Part shown: one piece after another, positions 48,614 to 57,748 of the stretch
How the letters are laid out: every line of letters begins with the position of its first letter
How positions within the stretch are numbered: the stretch's first letter is position 1
Assembly: GCF_009649845.1 (NCBI RefSeq)
Contig: NZ_WJIE01000005.1
Coordinates: forward strand, 310,001 to 374,000
Length of the DNA stretch: 64,000 nucleotides
Origin: Polyangium spumosum
GTDB taxonomy: Bacteria > Myxococcota_A > Polyangia > Polyangiales > Polyangiaceae
Direction of reading: 5' to 3'
Notes under the pieces: generated by a model
What the model saw: the letters and a program-made list of their open reading frames with translations, nothing else
The model's database searches: none
Told to the model about the DNA's origin: nothing
Program-made: the position numbers and the translations under genes

Positions 48614-49629
48614 CGCGCCTTCTTCCGGGTCTTCGTTTTTTCGACCCCGGGCGCGTCCATGCAGCAGCGGAAACCCGTCGAATAATCGTGGTACGTGGGC
48701 TCGTGGGCGATCGTGGTGTACGTGCAGCCCGGGCCGTGCTCGATGGTGGTGCTGAAGAAGCCACCCACGAACATGGCGTTGCCGACCCTCCACGGCTGCT
48801 TCTTCCGCTCGACCTCGTCCCGGGCGAGGATGTCCTCGATGTCGGAGCCGACGTCGTCGCTCACCCACTCGTGGAGGTTGCCGACCATGTCGTGGACGCC
48901 CTCGTCGCTGCCGCAGGTCTCGTATTCGCCCGACCGGGCGAGGAATCCAGGCTCGCGGTCGAGCTTCGGGTCGTTGAAGACCTCGTACGTCCAGGCGCCG
49001 GGGCGATTGCCGTAAAGCTTCTCGAGGAGGTGAATCTTGCCGGTATTGCAGGCCCCGCGCTTGCCCTTGTTGCCATAAGGATACCGGTAGCCGTGTTTGC
49101 CCCGGCAGGCCCGCCTCCACTCGTCGCGGCGGCACAGGCGTTTGCCCGCGTGCGCGCAGGCCTCGGCCGCCTCGACGCGGCTGATGTACGCCTGCGGAAA
49201 GGCGCCCGCCGCGCTCATGGCGAGGTAAAACGTGCCCTTCTCGGGCCGCTCGTAATGCGGCCAGGGCGAAAGGACGCCGTCCGCGGTCTTCGTGGCGAGG
49301 TGCGCCTCCCACCGATCGACACAATAACGGCCGATCTTCAGCATTTCGGAGGGACAACCCGGCGGCGCCCCACCCTCGGCCTCCGCGTCCACGCCCGCAT
49401 CCACAATCGTGACCGTGACCGCGACCGCCCCCGCGTCCGCGTCCGCCCCAGCGTCCGTGACCGCCGCCTCGACCGCGGGCACGGCGGAGCCGACGGGCAC
49501 GGCCGCCGCCGTCGAGCTCGGCGCGGCGTCGCTCGGTTTGGCCTCGGAGGAGCGGCACGCGGCGAGGGCCATCGACGCGAGGAGCGCGGCGGCGGCGACG
49601 AAAACAGCGGGGCGAGGAGCGACGTGCAT
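48610..49629 (-). CDS. FGE-sulfatase (SUMF1)-like lipoprotein
   Basis: This 339-residue protein has a lipoprotein signal (ALLASMALAACRS), an Ala/Val/Asp linker (AGADADAGAVAVTV), then an FGE-like domain: PSEMLKIGRYCVDRWEAH, AGKRLCRRDEWRRACRG, HDMVGNLHEWVSDD and a Cys-pair GFRCCMDAP near the end. The ATG at 49629 was preferred over an in-frame TTG at 49638. It shares its domain with the gene at 44323-47520 on the other strand, which suggests duplication. Its role, a catalytic FGE or a ligand-binding FGE-like fold, is open. Confidence 0.85.
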   Translation of the reverse strand: MHVAPRPAVFVAAAALLASMALAACRSSEAKPSDAAPSSTAAAVPVGSAVPAVEAAVTDAGADADAGAVAVTVTIVDAGVDAEAEGGAPPGCPSEMLKIGRYCVDRWEAHLATKTADGVLSPWPHYERPEKGTFYLAMSAAGAFPQAYISRVEAAEACAHAGKRLCRRDEWRRACRGKHGYRYPYGNKGKRGACNTGKIHLLEKLYGNRPGAWTYEVFNDPKLDREPGFLARSGEYETCGSDEGVHDMVGNLHEWVSDDVGSDIEDILARDEVERKKQPWRVGNAMFVGGFFSTTIEHGPGCTYTTIAHEPTYHDYSTGFRCCMDAPGVEKTKTRKKAR

Positions 49630-49645
49630 GGGAAGCAAAAGCTTT

Positions 49646-51322
49646 CTAGCGCTCTTCCTCGTACCGGAGCTCGCAGTCGCCGACCCCGATCACGTCCCCG
49701 GGCGCGAGCGCCTTCGGGGCCGTGAGGCGCTTGCCATTGACGTACGTCCCGCTGCCGCCGCCGAGGTCGGTCAGGTAAAACCTGCCGTCCTGGCCGACGA
49801 TCGAGCAATGCTCGCGAGAGACGTCCTTGCCCTCGAGGCGGATCTGCGCGTGGTTTGTCTGGCCAACCGTGATCGTCGTGCCTTCGAGGCGATAGCCGTC
49901 CTTCGGGCCCTTTCCCTGCACGACGAGCAGGCGGGCGCGAGGGAGGTTGCCGGCGATGGTGGCCATGGCGCGGCGGCTGAGAGGGCCCGCCTGGCTCGCG
50001 CCCGCGCGGCGCGAGGCGGCGGCGGCGCGGCCCGCCTGGGCCTTGCGGAAGAGGCGATACGCCGCAGGGTTCGGCTTCTTCGCGAGCACGTCCGCCTCCT
50101 CCGCGAGCTGCGCGATCGTCTCGCCGAGCGGCGTGCCGTCCTCCGCTTCGATCGACGCCAGGGCCTCCGGAGCACCTTGGGCGTCCTGCGCGCCGAAGCC
50201 CATCAGATCCGCCTCCGCGCGCATGCCGTCCACCGCGCGCCGCAGCAGCGACGCCGCCTGCTCGAACGAGCCCTGATCGGCGAGCACGCGCGCCGCGGTG
50301 CGCGCCTCCTCCGCGAGCGCGACGAGCACACGCGCCCGCGCCACAGGGTCACGCTGGGGCGCGCCGGGCGCGACGTCGACGCCGATCGTTCGCTCGGTCG
50401 TGTGCACCTCCGAAGCGCCGGGCCGGCGATGCGCGAGGCGCGCGCGCACGACGTCGAAGGCGCCGCTCACGGAGGCGCCGGGCTCGAGGACGAGCTCGAT
50501 GACGAGCGACGCGCGCTCCCCCGGCTGGAGGTCCGGCATCTCCACGCGCGCGGCGCCCATGGTCTTGCGCACGCGCACGTCGCCCGCGATGCGGATGATG
50601 TCGACGCCACGCTCAGGCGAGAGGTCGACCGACACGCCCTCGGCGACCGCGTCGCCGGTGGCGCCGACGGCGAGCGCGAGCTCGGTCGCGCAGAGCGACG
50701 GATCCCGCACGTAATAGTACTGCCCGCCGCCCGCGACCGCGATGCGGCGCAGGATGTCCTCGTTGTGCTCCTCGCCGTAGCCGAGCGTGGAGACCGCCGC
50801 GTCGCCGCGGAACGAGGCCGCGATCTCCGCGAGCGCCTCGGGGCGCCTGTCGCCGAGCGTCGGGTCGCCGTCGCTGAGCAGGAGGATGCCGCGCCGCTCG
50901 TCGGCCGCGCGCGGGCCGAGCGCGCTCTTGCTGACGCGCAGGCCACTCTCCATGTCGGTGCCGCCCTCGGGGTCGATGCGGCGCAGGCTGCCGGCGAGCC
51001 TGCGGCGCGCGGCGGCGTCGAGGCGCTCGAGCTCGGCGACGACCTCGGCGCCCTCGGAGAACGAGACGATCCCCACGCGATCGGTGGGCTCGAGCAGCTC
51101 CACCATGCGCTCGATGGAGCGCACGACTTGCTCCATCGGTTGACCCCACATCGACGCGGAGACGTCGATCGCGAACACGAGCGCGAGCGGCGGCCTCTCG
51201 TGCCGTTCGTCCTCGGGGAGCGCGGCCGAGACCTCGACGACGAGGTGCGCGCGCTGCGGCGCGCCCGGAGCGACGCTCCGGACGTCGAGCGCGAGCGACA
51301 GATCGAGGGCAGGACCGGGCAT
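49646..51322 (-). CDS. VWA and FHA domain protein
   Basis: This 558-residue protein starts at ATG 51322 (GGGAG 4 nt upstream). The VWA domain has the MIDAS motif D53-x-S55-x-S57 (VFAIDVSASM) and later LLLSDGDPTLGD. A long beta-sandwich region similar to VIT/VWA chaperone-like proteins follows. The C-terminal FHA domain (about 450-555) has GTTITVGQTNHAQIRLEGKDVSREHCSIVGQDGRFYLTD, with the phosphothreonine-binding R and SxxH positions (SREH) visible. It probably binds a phosphoprotein, possibly a Ser/Thr kinase substrate. There is no signal peptide, so the protein is cytoplasmic. Confidence 0.9.
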   Translation of the reverse strand: MPGPALDLSLALDVRSVAPGAPQRAHLVVEVSAALPEDERHERPPLALVFAIDVSASMWGQPMEQVVRSIERMVELLEPTDRVGIVSFSEGAEVVAELERLDAAARRRLAGSLRRIDPEGGTDMESGLRVSKSALGPRAADERRGILLLSDGDPTLGDRRPEALAEIAASFRGDAAVSTLGYGEEHNEDILRRIAVAGGGQYYYVRDPSLCATELALAVGATGDAVAEGVSVDLSPERGVDIIRIAGDVRVRKTMGAARVEMPDLQPGERASLVIELVLEPGASVSGAFDVVRARLAHRRPGASEVHTTERTIGVDVAPGAPQRDPVARARVLVALAEEARTAARVLADQGSFEQAASLLRRAVDGMRAEADLMGFGAQDAQGAPEALASIEAEDGTPLGETIAQLAEEADVLAKKPNPAAYRLFRKAQAGRAAAASRRAGASQAGPLSRRAMATIAGNLPRARLLVVQGKGPKDGYRLEGTTITVGQTNHAQIRLEGKDVSREHCSIVGQDGRFYLTDLGGGSGTYVNGKRLTAPKALAPGDVIGVGDCELRYEEER

Positions 51323-51654
51323 GCGCTCCCAAGAATACCCGGCAGAGCGCCCAGCGCGAGACGAGATCGTTTGGGTGCTGCCAGCAAGAGCACAGGCCGG
51401 ACGGAGCGGCCCGCCGTCCCCCCAGGGTACGGCCGACCATAACACTACGATGATGGCGCAAAGCGTGAGCGGGCGCGGTGAGCGGGCGTCCTGCAGCGCG
51501 TGAAATGGCTTCAAAGGCCGTGGAAGCCGGTTGACCACACGAGGAGCCTCGGACTAAAGACTCCCGCCCCCGCGATCGTGGGTGGAGATCGCTCGAATGG
51601 TCGTAACCGGCTTCCCCGGGGGGCGCCGGTTTCTTTGTTTGAAGCGGCGGTGTG
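51323..51654. other. Divergent intergenic region before the NYN gene
   Basis: This 332-bp region lies between two divergently oriented genes. No promoter could be assigned with confidence. It contains a hairpin with a T-rich tail near its right end (separate entry). Confidence 0.5.
51605..51640 (+). terminator. Terminator-like hairpin 24 nt upstream of the NYN start
   Basis: AACCGGC (51605-51611) pairs with GCCGGTT (51625-51631), with a self-complementary C4/G5 inner part, followed by TCTTTGTTT. It looks like a Rho-independent terminator but lies just before the ATG at 51655. It could be a leader attenuator, the end of an unseen small RNA, or an RNA structure that controls translation. Confidence 0.5.
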
Positions 51655-52629
51655 ATGCGCGTCTGTATTTTCTTCGACGGCAAGAATTTCCACTCCGGAT
51701 GGCGTGACGAGGCCGGAGGTCGGAGGCTCGCGTTCCCCAAGCTGTCTCGGTGGCTCGTGGACCGCGTCGGCGGATCGCTGCTCTGGGGCGCTTATTACTA
51801 TACCGGCATCGAGACCGGCGCGGCCGCGGTGACCGAGGGGCAGAAGAAGCTCGCGGGCTTCCTCGACATGCTCGAAGTGCAGCCCGGCTTTTTCGTGAAG
51901 CGTTTCCCGCGCAAAACATCGATGTTCCAGTGCGCGGCCTGCGGGGCCGAGAACCGGTATACCCAGGAAAAAGAGGTCGATACCTCGATGGTCGCGGACA
52001 TGCTCCGCCTCGCGGCCGTCAACGCGTTCGACGTGCTCGTTCTCGTCTCGGGCGACTCCGATCACGCGCCGGCCATCGAGGGCGTGCGGCAGCTCGGCCG
52101 CCAGGCCTACGTGTCGACCTGGGGGCGCGCAGGGCTCTCGGCGCGGCTGCGAAAAGCGGCGTTCGATCACATCGATCTGCTCGAAGGCATCTCGTTTTTC
52201 GAGGACACCGAGGGCTCCGGCCCGCCCGCGCCGCCGGGCCCCGAGCCGCGCTGGGCGAGCGAGGACCTGCCTCCCCCCTCGCCGCCGCCGCCGCCGATGC
52301 TGCCCCAAAACGCGGCGACGCCCAGAGAACCGACGCACGACGAGTGCGAGGAGCCGCGCGACGAGGACCCGGACGCGCTCGAATCCCCGCCGCCCTCGTA
52401 CCAGCCGTCGGACGACGAGTCCGTGTTCATCGAGGAGCTACGCGCCGCCGAGCGCAGGCTCCGAAACGGGTACGTCGGGGCGAACTACTTCGTCACGCGA
52501 TGGCAATCGAATCGGCTCGATCCCTCGCCCGACGCGCGGCGCCGCATGCTCGAGCACCTCGTGACCTCGCGGCTCATCGAGGTCTACCACGCGCCCGACG
52601 GAAACGCGGCGATCCGGGCGCGCGAGTAG
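51655..52629 (+). CDS. NYN domain (LabA/DUF88-like) protein
   Basis: This 324-residue protein has an N-terminal NYN/PIN-like nuclease fold: CIFFDGKNFH with Asp8 and Asn11, then TSMVADMLRLAAVNAFDVLVLVSGDSDHAPAIEG with Asp134 and Asp136, the acidic pair that would bind metal. A CxxC (FQCAACGAEN) is inserted around 85-95. The C-terminal Pro/Glu-rich linker and a short domain (EELRAAERRLRNGYVGANYFV) resemble the OST-HTH/winged-helix tails of LabA-type proteins. In cyanobacteria LabA acts in the KaiC clock output; this gene lies 3.6 kb from kaiC. Confidence 0.82.
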   Translation: MRVCIFFDGKNFHSGWRDEAGGRRLAFPKLSRWLVDRVGGSLLWGAYYYTGIETGAAAVTEGQKKLAGFLDMLEVQPGFFVKRFPRKTSMFQCAACGAENRYTQEKEVDTSMVADMLRLAAVNAFDVLVLVSGDSDHAPAIEGVRQLGRQAYVSTWGRAGLSARLRKAAFDHIDLLEGISFFEDTEGSGPPAPPGPEPRWASEDLPPPSPPPPPMLPQNAATPREPTHDECEEPRDEDPDALESPPPSYQPSDDESVFIEELRAAERRLRNGYVGANYFVTRWQSNRLDPSPDARRRMLEHLVTSRLIEVYHAPDGNAAIRARE

Positions 52630-52655
52630 GCATTTTCACGTCGAACGTTTCGAGC

Positions 52656-53537
52656 TCAAAGGGAAAGGTCGCCGAGGAGCGGGAGGGCGCCCACGCGCAC
52701 GTCGCGCGACGCGCGCTGGAGCCTCTCGGCGAGCGCGCCGAGGCCGACGGCCGGGAGCGCGCGCGCGGGCGCGTCGAGCGGGCGGAAGAAATCGTCCCAG
52801 TGCGAGAGCAGCACGGAGGCGGGCGAGACGGCGCGCATCACGCGCTCGGGCAGGTCGACCCCGCTGCGCCAGCCCGCGACGCAGAGCAGGAGCAGGTCGA
52901 CGTGTTTCGGCGCGGGCTCCGCGGGCAGGAGCTCGGCGCTGCCGAGGTGCACGATCGTGCGGCCCGCGGCCTCGATCTCGACGCGGAAGACGGCGCCGCA
53001 GCGGTAACCCTCGGCGCGGACGGGGACGGCGTCGCAGTCGTCGATCTCGCCGGGGAAGGGCACGCGGCCGAGGGCGAAGCGCGAGTGCGCGCTCGGGACG
53101 AAGCGCAGGCGGAAGGGGCCGATCTCGCGGACGATCGGCGCCTGTCCCGGGGCTCGCTCGACCACCTCGACGCGCGCTTCGGGCACGCCCGCGGCGCGGC
53201 AGAGCGCGGCGGCCGAGCGGGAGCCGAAGACCCGCGCGCCCGTGCGTTTGGCGATGAGGGGCACGTCGAGGGCGTGGTCGAAGTGCGTGTGGCCGACGAT
53301 CACCGCGTCCGCGCGGCCGATGTAGCGCCCGACGGCGCCGAGGTCGGGGGCGAGCGGGGAGGTGATGCAGCGGGCGAGCGAGGCGCGCGTGACGTAGGGA
53401 TCGATCAGGAGGACGTGATCCTCGCAGGTGATCTCGAACCCGGCCGTGCCGAGCCAGCGGAGGGTCAGGGGGGCGCGGGCGGCCGTGCCCTTGGGGGCGA
53501 GCTCGTCCGGGTGGAAAAACAGGCTCTCGGGGCGCAC
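52656..53537 (-). CDS. Metallo-beta-lactamase fold hydrolase (UlaG/YcbX-like MBL)
   Basis: This 293-residue protein from a GTG start has the MBL metal motif GHTHFDHALD (H-x-H-x-D-H), an early WLGTAGFEITCEDHVLLIDP block, and later VPSAHSRFALG and VLLSHWDD. It resembles the MBL proteins that handle cyclic or phosphorylated metabolites (UlaG-like). The substrate is unknown. A longer upstream reading exists, but no family resemblance is seen in it. It converges on the NYN gene 27 nt away. Confidence 0.85.
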   Translation of the reverse strand: MRPESLFFHPDELAPKGTAARAPLTLRWLGTAGFEITCEDHVLLIDPYVTRASLARCITSPLAPDLGAVGRYIGRADAVIVGHTHFDHALDVPLIAKRTGARVFGSRSAAALCRAAGVPEARVEVVERAPGQAPIVREIGPFRLRFVPSAHSRFALGRVPFPGEIDDCDAVPVRAEGYRCGAVFRVEIEAAGRTIVHLGSAELLPAEPAPKHVDLLLLCVAGWRSGVDLPERVMRAVSPASVLLSHWDDFFRPLDAPARALPAVGLGALAERLQRASRDVRVGALPLLGDLSL

Positions 53538-53581
53538 GGACGCGGGTATAGGCGTGGTGCGTCGCGCCGGGAACGTTTTTC

Positions 53582-53746
53582 CTAGCGCCCGCGGCGGCCG
53601 AGCGGGCGGAAGAGGAGCCCGGTCACGGCGAAGGCGATGGCGATGACGAGCAGGACGTGGATCCACGGTCCTGCCTCGTAGACGCCCGTCGCCGCGAGCA
53701 ACCACGCGAGGAAGGCGAACGCCGTGAGGCCCCAGAAGAGCAGCAT
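53582..53746 (-). CDS. Small membrane protein (lmo0937/DUF5670-like), 54 residues
   Basis: This small protein has two hydrophobic segments (MLLFWGLTAFAFLAWLLAATG and IHVLLVIAIAFAVTGLLF) separated by a short loop and ending in RRGR. The IHVLLVIAIA core and length fit the lmo0937/DUF5670 family of small membrane proteins of unknown function. It lies 45 nt upstream of the MBL gene on the same strand, so the two may be co-transcribed. Confidence 0.78.
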   Translation of the reverse strand: MLLFWGLTAFAFLAWLLAATGVYEAGPWIHVLLVIAIAFAVTGLLFRPLGRRGR

Positions 53747-53888
53747 CGACCTCGGGCGTTGCGAAGGGCGTGCCCGGTCCGCGTGGGAAGGTGTGTCTCG
53801 GGGTTCGGGGCGTAGCCCGGCTTGTCCGGGCGTAGCCCCGAGCGTTGACCAGGACGTTCGTGGCGGCTCTCGTGCTAGTGTCCCGCGC

Positions 53889-55046
53889 ATGAGCGACGTC
53901 GCTTTCGACCTGGAGAACCCGACTGAAGAGCACCGGATGTTGCGCCAGATGGTGCGGAATTTCGTCCGCGACGTGGTGGAGCCGCAGGCGGAGGAGCATG
54001 ACCGCACGGGCACGCTGAACGTCCCTCTGATGAAGCAGGCGGGGGAGCTCGGTCTGCTCGGGCTCACGATCCCGGAGAAGGACGGAGGCGCGGGCATGGA
54101 CGCCGTGGGCGCGGTGATCGTGCACCACGAGCTCTCGAAGAGTGATCCGGGCTTCTGCCTCGCGTACCTCGCGCACGCGATGCTCTTCGTGAACAACTTC
54201 TACTACGCCTCGAACGAAGCGCAGCGCGAGCGCTGGTTGTCCAAGGTGATCTCGGGCGAGTGGATCGGGGCGATGGGCATGACGGAGCCGTCGAGCGGCA
54301 CGGACGTGCTCGGCATGCGCACGACGGCGCGGCGCGAGGGCGACGGGTTCGTGATCAAGGGCCACAAGGCGCTCATCACGAACGCGGTCGACGCCGACGT
54401 GTTCATCGTCTACGCGAAGGTCGACGGCGACATCACGACGTTCGTCGTGGAGCGTGACGCGCCGGGGTTCTCGGTCGGCAAGAAGACCGAGAAGATGGGC
54501 ATGCGCGCGAGCACCTTGAGCGAGTTCATGCTGGAGGACGTCTTCGTCCCGGCGGAGAACGTGCTCGGCTCGGTGGGCGGGGGCATCCGCAACATGATGC
54601 GCAACCTCGAGATCGAGCGGCTCACGCTGGCGGCGATGAGCCTCGGCATCGCGGATCGGTGCATGGACATCATGGTGCGGTACGCGGCGGACCGGACGAG
54701 CTTCGGCAAGTCGATCGCCGAGCACGGGCAGATCCAGCGTTACATCGGCGAGAGCTTCGCGAAGACCGAGGCGGCGCGGGCGCTCATCTACGCCGTGGCG
54801 CGCGACGTGGGCCCTGCCAAACGCAACCGCATCGGCACGGACGCGGCCAAGCTCTTCGCGGCGCCGGTGGGCAAGGAGGTCGCGGACAACGCGATGCAGG
54901 TGCTCGGCGGGTGGGGATACTGCAACGAGTACAAGGTCGAGCGTTTCCTGCGTGATGCAAAGCTCCTGGAAATTGGCGGTGGTACTTTGGAGTCCCACCA
55001 GAAAAACCTGACGAAAGAGCTCCTGCGGATGGTGAAGCAGGATTAG
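53889..55046 (+). CDS. Acyl-CoA dehydrogenase, isovaleryl-CoA type
   Basis: This 385-residue FAD enzyme has GAMGMTEPSSGTD (substrate/FAD loop), the helix-G catalytic residue candidate Glu243 (LEIERLTLAAMSLG) and the C-terminal RDAKLLEIGGGTLES block. The usual Glu376 (medium-chain family) position is Gly here. Together with Glu243 in helix G this matches the isovaleryl-CoA dehydrogenase arrangement. Isovaleryl-CoA dehydrogenase breaks down leucine; in myxobacteria isovaleryl-CoA also feeds branched fatty acids, so either role fits. It is divergent from the small membrane protein. The substrate is inferred from residues only. Confidence 0.88.
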   Translation: MSDVAFDLENPTEEHRMLRQMVRNFVRDVVEPQAEEHDRTGTLNVPLMKQAGELGLLGLTIPEKDGGAGMDAVGAVIVHHELSKSDPGFCLAYLAHAMLFVNNFYYASNEAQRERWLSKVISGEWIGAMGMTEPSSGTDVLGMRTTARREGDGFVIKGHKALITNAVDADVFIVYAKVDGDITTFVVERDAPGFSVGKKTEKMGMRASTLSEFMLEDVFVPAENVLGSVGGGIRNMMRNLEIERLTLAAMSLGIADRCMDIMVRYAADRTSFGKSIAEHGQIQRYIGESFAKTEAARALIYAVARDVGPAKRNRIGTDAAKLFAAPVGKEVADNAMQVLGGWGYCNEYKVERFLRDAKLLEIGGGTLESHQKNLTKELLRMVKQD

Positions 55047-55285
55047 GGCTCACACGCAGGGCGGTTTTCTTTCGACAACATATCCTCCTCACCCTACCCT
55101 ATCGTCAATCATCTTTGACCGGGGGGGGGTGTAGCCGTGACAACCTGTATCCCGCCTTGCATGGCGCTCGTGTCCGTGCGATAGGCTGGAATTCGGAAAG
55201 GATACGCCGCAGACGGAGCCGAAACGCGGCTTTCGTCGGCGGGCTCGGGCGATCGTTTGCCCATTGTTCTGGGAGCTGGGTTCGT

Positions 55286-57034
55286 ATGAGCACATACGAT
55301 TCAATGGATGTTGTGGGCAAGACCGTGAAATCGTCGAACCTTTTGCAAAAGGTGCCCACCGGCATCAAGGGATTTGATGAAATCACGGTCGGGGGGCTCC
55401 CGAGGGCGCGCACGACGCTGGTATGCGGGAGCGCGGGGTCGGGGAAGACGCTCTTCGCAATGGAGTTCCTGGTCCGCGGCGCGGTCGAGTATGGCGAGCC
55501 GGGGGTATTCCTCGCCTTCGAGGAGACCGCGGACGAGCTCGCGCAGAGCGTCGCCTCGCTGGGCTTCGACCTCGACCGGCTCGTCAACAGCAAATTGCTG
55601 GCCATCGACTACGTGCACGTCGAGCGGAGCGAGATCCTCGAGACGGGGGACTACGACCTCAATGGCCTCTTCGTGCGGCTCGCGTACGCGATCGAGTCGG
55701 TGGGGGCGAAGCGCGTGGTCATCGACGCCCTGGAGACGTTGTTCTCGGTCCTCGGCAACGAGGGCATTCTGCGCTCCGAGTTCCGGAGGCTCTTCCGCTG
55801 GCTGAAGGATCGAGGCGTCACCGCAATCATCACCGGCGAGCGCGGCGACGGGTCCCTCACGCGGCACGGGATCGAGGAGTACGTCTCCGACTGCGTGATC
55901 CTGCTCGACCAGCGCGTGCACGAGCGGGTGGCGACGCGTTACCTGCGCGTCGTGAAATACCGGGGGACGAAGCACGGGACGAACGAGTATCCGTTCCTCA
56001 TCCACGGCGGCGGGATCTCCGTCGTGCCCGTGACGTCGCTCGGGCTCTCGCACCCCGCCTCCGAGGAGCGCATGTCGACCGGCGTCCCGCGCCTCGACGC
56101 CATGCTCGACGGCAAGGGGATCTTCCGCGGCTCGAGCGTGCTCGTCTCGGGGACGCCGGGCACGGGCAAGTCGAGCCTCGCGGCGCACGTGGTGCACGCC
56201 GCCTGCCGACGCGGCGAGCGTTGCCTCTACTTCGCGTTCGAGGAGTCCGAGGGCCAGTACGTGCGCAACATGCGCTCGATCGGCGTCGACCTCACGCCCT
56301 GGCTCGACGAGGGGCTGCTCGCGTTCCACGCGTCCCGCCCGACGCTCTTCGGGCTGGAGATGCACCTCGCGCACATGCACCAGCAGATCGAGTCGTTCCA
56401 GCCGGGCGTCGTCGTGGTCGATCCCGTGACGAACCTCGCCATGGTGGCCTCGCCCTTCGAGGTGCGCGCAATGCTGATGCGGCTCGTGGACTTCCTGAAG
56501 GGCCGCGGGATCACCACGCTCTTCACGAGCCTGACCGCCGGCGGCGACGCGATCGAGGAGACGGACGTGGGGATCTCGTCGCTCATGGATACGTGGCTGC
56601 TCCTGCAGTTCCTCGAGGGCAGCGGCGAGCGGAACCGGGGGCTCTACGTGCTCAAGTCGAGGGGCATGTCGCACTCGAACCAGGTGCGCGAGTTCGTCAT
56701 GGGGTCCCACGGGATCGACCTGCTCGACGTGTACGTGGGGCCGGCGGGGGTGCTGACGGGTTCGGCGCGGCAGGCGCAGGAGGCGCTGGAGCGCGCCGAG
56801 GCGCTCGCGCGGCAGCAGGAGATGGAGCGAAAGCAGCGCGACCTCGCCCGCAGGCGCGCCCAGCTCGAGGCGCAGATCGCCTCGCTCCGCTCGGAGTTCG
56901 AGGCCGAGGAGCAGGAGGTCCTGGCCATCCTGGAGCAGGAGAGACGCCAGGAGGCGCTCCTCGGCCGCGATCGCGAACAGATGGCCCGTCTTCGGCAGGC
57001 GGACCCGAGCAAGCACAACGGAGGTGCCGCATGA
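55286..57034 (+). CDS. kaiC: KaiC-like double-domain ATPase/kinase
   Basis: This 582-residue protein has two RecA/KaiC repeats. CI has Walker A GSAGSGKT at 48-55 and catalytic Glu79-Glu80 (AFEETAD). CII has Walker A GTPGTGKS at 289-296 and Glu319-Glu320 (AFEESEG). The CII phosphorylation loop reads ISSLMDT with Ser431 and Ser432, the same numbers as the Ser431-Thr432 phosphosites of Synechococcus KaiC. After residue about 500 a charged, Gln/Arg-rich coiled-coil tail replaces the cyanobacterial KaiA-binding tail. GGGAG lies about 11 nt upstream. It starts a four-gene operon with two kaiB copies and a kinase. Confidence 0.95.
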   Translation: MSTYDSMDVVGKTVKSSNLLQKVPTGIKGFDEITVGGLPRARTTLVCGSAGSGKTLFAMEFLVRGAVEYGEPGVFLAFEETADELAQSVASLGFDLDRLVNSKLLAIDYVHVERSEILETGDYDLNGLFVRLAYAIESVGAKRVVIDALETLFSVLGNEGILRSEFRRLFRWLKDRGVTAIITGERGDGSLTRHGIEEYVSDCVILLDQRVHERVATRYLRVVKYRGTKHGTNEYPFLIHGGGISVVPVTSLGLSHPASEERMSTGVPRLDAMLDGKGIFRGSSVLVSGTPGTGKSSLAAHVVHAACRRGERCLYFAFEESEGQYVRNMRSIGVDLTPWLDEGLLAFHASRPTLFGLEMHLAHMHQQIESFQPGVVVVDPVTNLAMVASPFEVRAMLMRLVDFLKGRGITTLFTSLTAGGDAIEETDVGISSLMDTWLLLQFLEGSGERNRGLYVLKSRGMSHSNQVREFVMGSHGIDLLDVYVGPAGVLTGSARQAQEALERAEALARQQEMERKQRDLARRRAQLEAQIASLRSEFEAEEQEVLAILEQERRQEALLGRDREQMARLRQADPSKHNGGAA

Positions 57035-57345
57035 CGAGCCACGTGAACGGGGTCGATCACGACCTGAGCCCCGAGATCTGGGAGCTACGGCTGTACGTCG
57101 CAGGTCAGACGCGCAAGTCGCTGCTCGCGCTGTCCAACCTGAAGCGGCTCTGCGAGGAGCACCTCGCGGGCAAGTACAGCATCGAGATCATCGATCTGCT
57201 CGTGAACCCCAAGCTCGCGGAGGGTGATCAGATCCTGGCGATCCCCACGCTCGTGCGGCGGCTCCCGGAGCCGATCCGCAAGATCATCGGGGATCTCTCG
57301 AACACCGAGCGCGTGCTCGTGGGCCTCGACGTCCGACCTCGTTGA
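57031..57345 (+). CDS. kaiB: KaiB clock protein
   Basis: This 104-residue protein has the KaiB/thioredoxin-like fold: [29 protein letters not shown], then [31 protein letters not shown] and [15 protein letters not shown]. KaiB changes fold and binds KaiC to drive dephosphorylation in cyanobacteria. Its ATG overlaps the kaiC stop (ATGA). No kaiA-like gene is in the window. Confidence 0.95.
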   Translation: MTSHVNGVDHDLSPEIWELRLYVAGQTRKSLLALSNLKRLCEEHLAGKYSIEIIDLLVNPKLAEGDQILAIPTLVRRLPEPIRKIIGDLSNTERVLVGLDVRPR

Positions 57346-57355
57346 GAGCGCGGCC

Positions 57356-57748
57356 ATGGGGGGGAGCGATCACGACGACGGGCGCAGCGACGGGGCGAGC
57401 GCCCCGGCGACCGCCGAGGACACGAGCGCCTTCTGGCAAGCGCTCGCCGACGAACCACGAGAGACGTACGTGCTGCGCCTCTACGTCGTCGGGAACTCGC
57501 CGAGGTCGCGGTGGGCGATCCGCAACGTGCGGAGGCTCTGCGACCAGCACCTCGCAGGCCGCTTCGACCTCGAGGTGCACGACCTGAACCAGGAACCGTG
57601 GCTCGCGCGCGACGCGCAGATCGTCGCGGCGCCGACGCTGGTGCGGGAGTATCCGCTCCCGGTGCAGCGCATCATCGGCTCGCTCTCCGACATCGAGCGT
57701 GTCCTCGCGGGTCTCGGCGTTCCTCCGCAATCCACGGGGGATGCATGA
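57356..57748 (+). CDS. KaiB-like protein with N-terminal extension (SasA-like sensor partner)
   Basis: This 130-residue protein begins with an acidic/Ala-rich, possibly disordered extension (about 1-35). The KaiB/thioredoxin core follows: YVLRLYVVGNSPRSRWAIRNVRRLCDQHL, DLNQEPWLARDAQIVAAPTLVREYP and RIIGSLSDIERVLAGLGV. It differs from the first KaiB mainly in the loop after the first strand. It overlaps the start of the histidine kinase by 4 nt, so it may act as that kinase's KaiC-binding sensor domain (see findings). Confidence 0.88.
   Translation: MGGSDHDDGRSDGASAPATAEDTSAFWQALADEPRETYVLRLYVVGNSPRSRWAIRNVRRLCDQHLAGRFDLEVHDLNQEPWLARDAQIVAAPTLVREYPLPVQRIIGSLSDIERVLAGLGVPPQSTGDA

Noticed and set aside
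52656-54998. Long minus-strand frame extending the MBL hydrolase upstream
   Set aside because: The extension is opposite the acyl-CoA dehydrogenase gene and has no family resemblance; GTG 53537 gives the normal MBL length.
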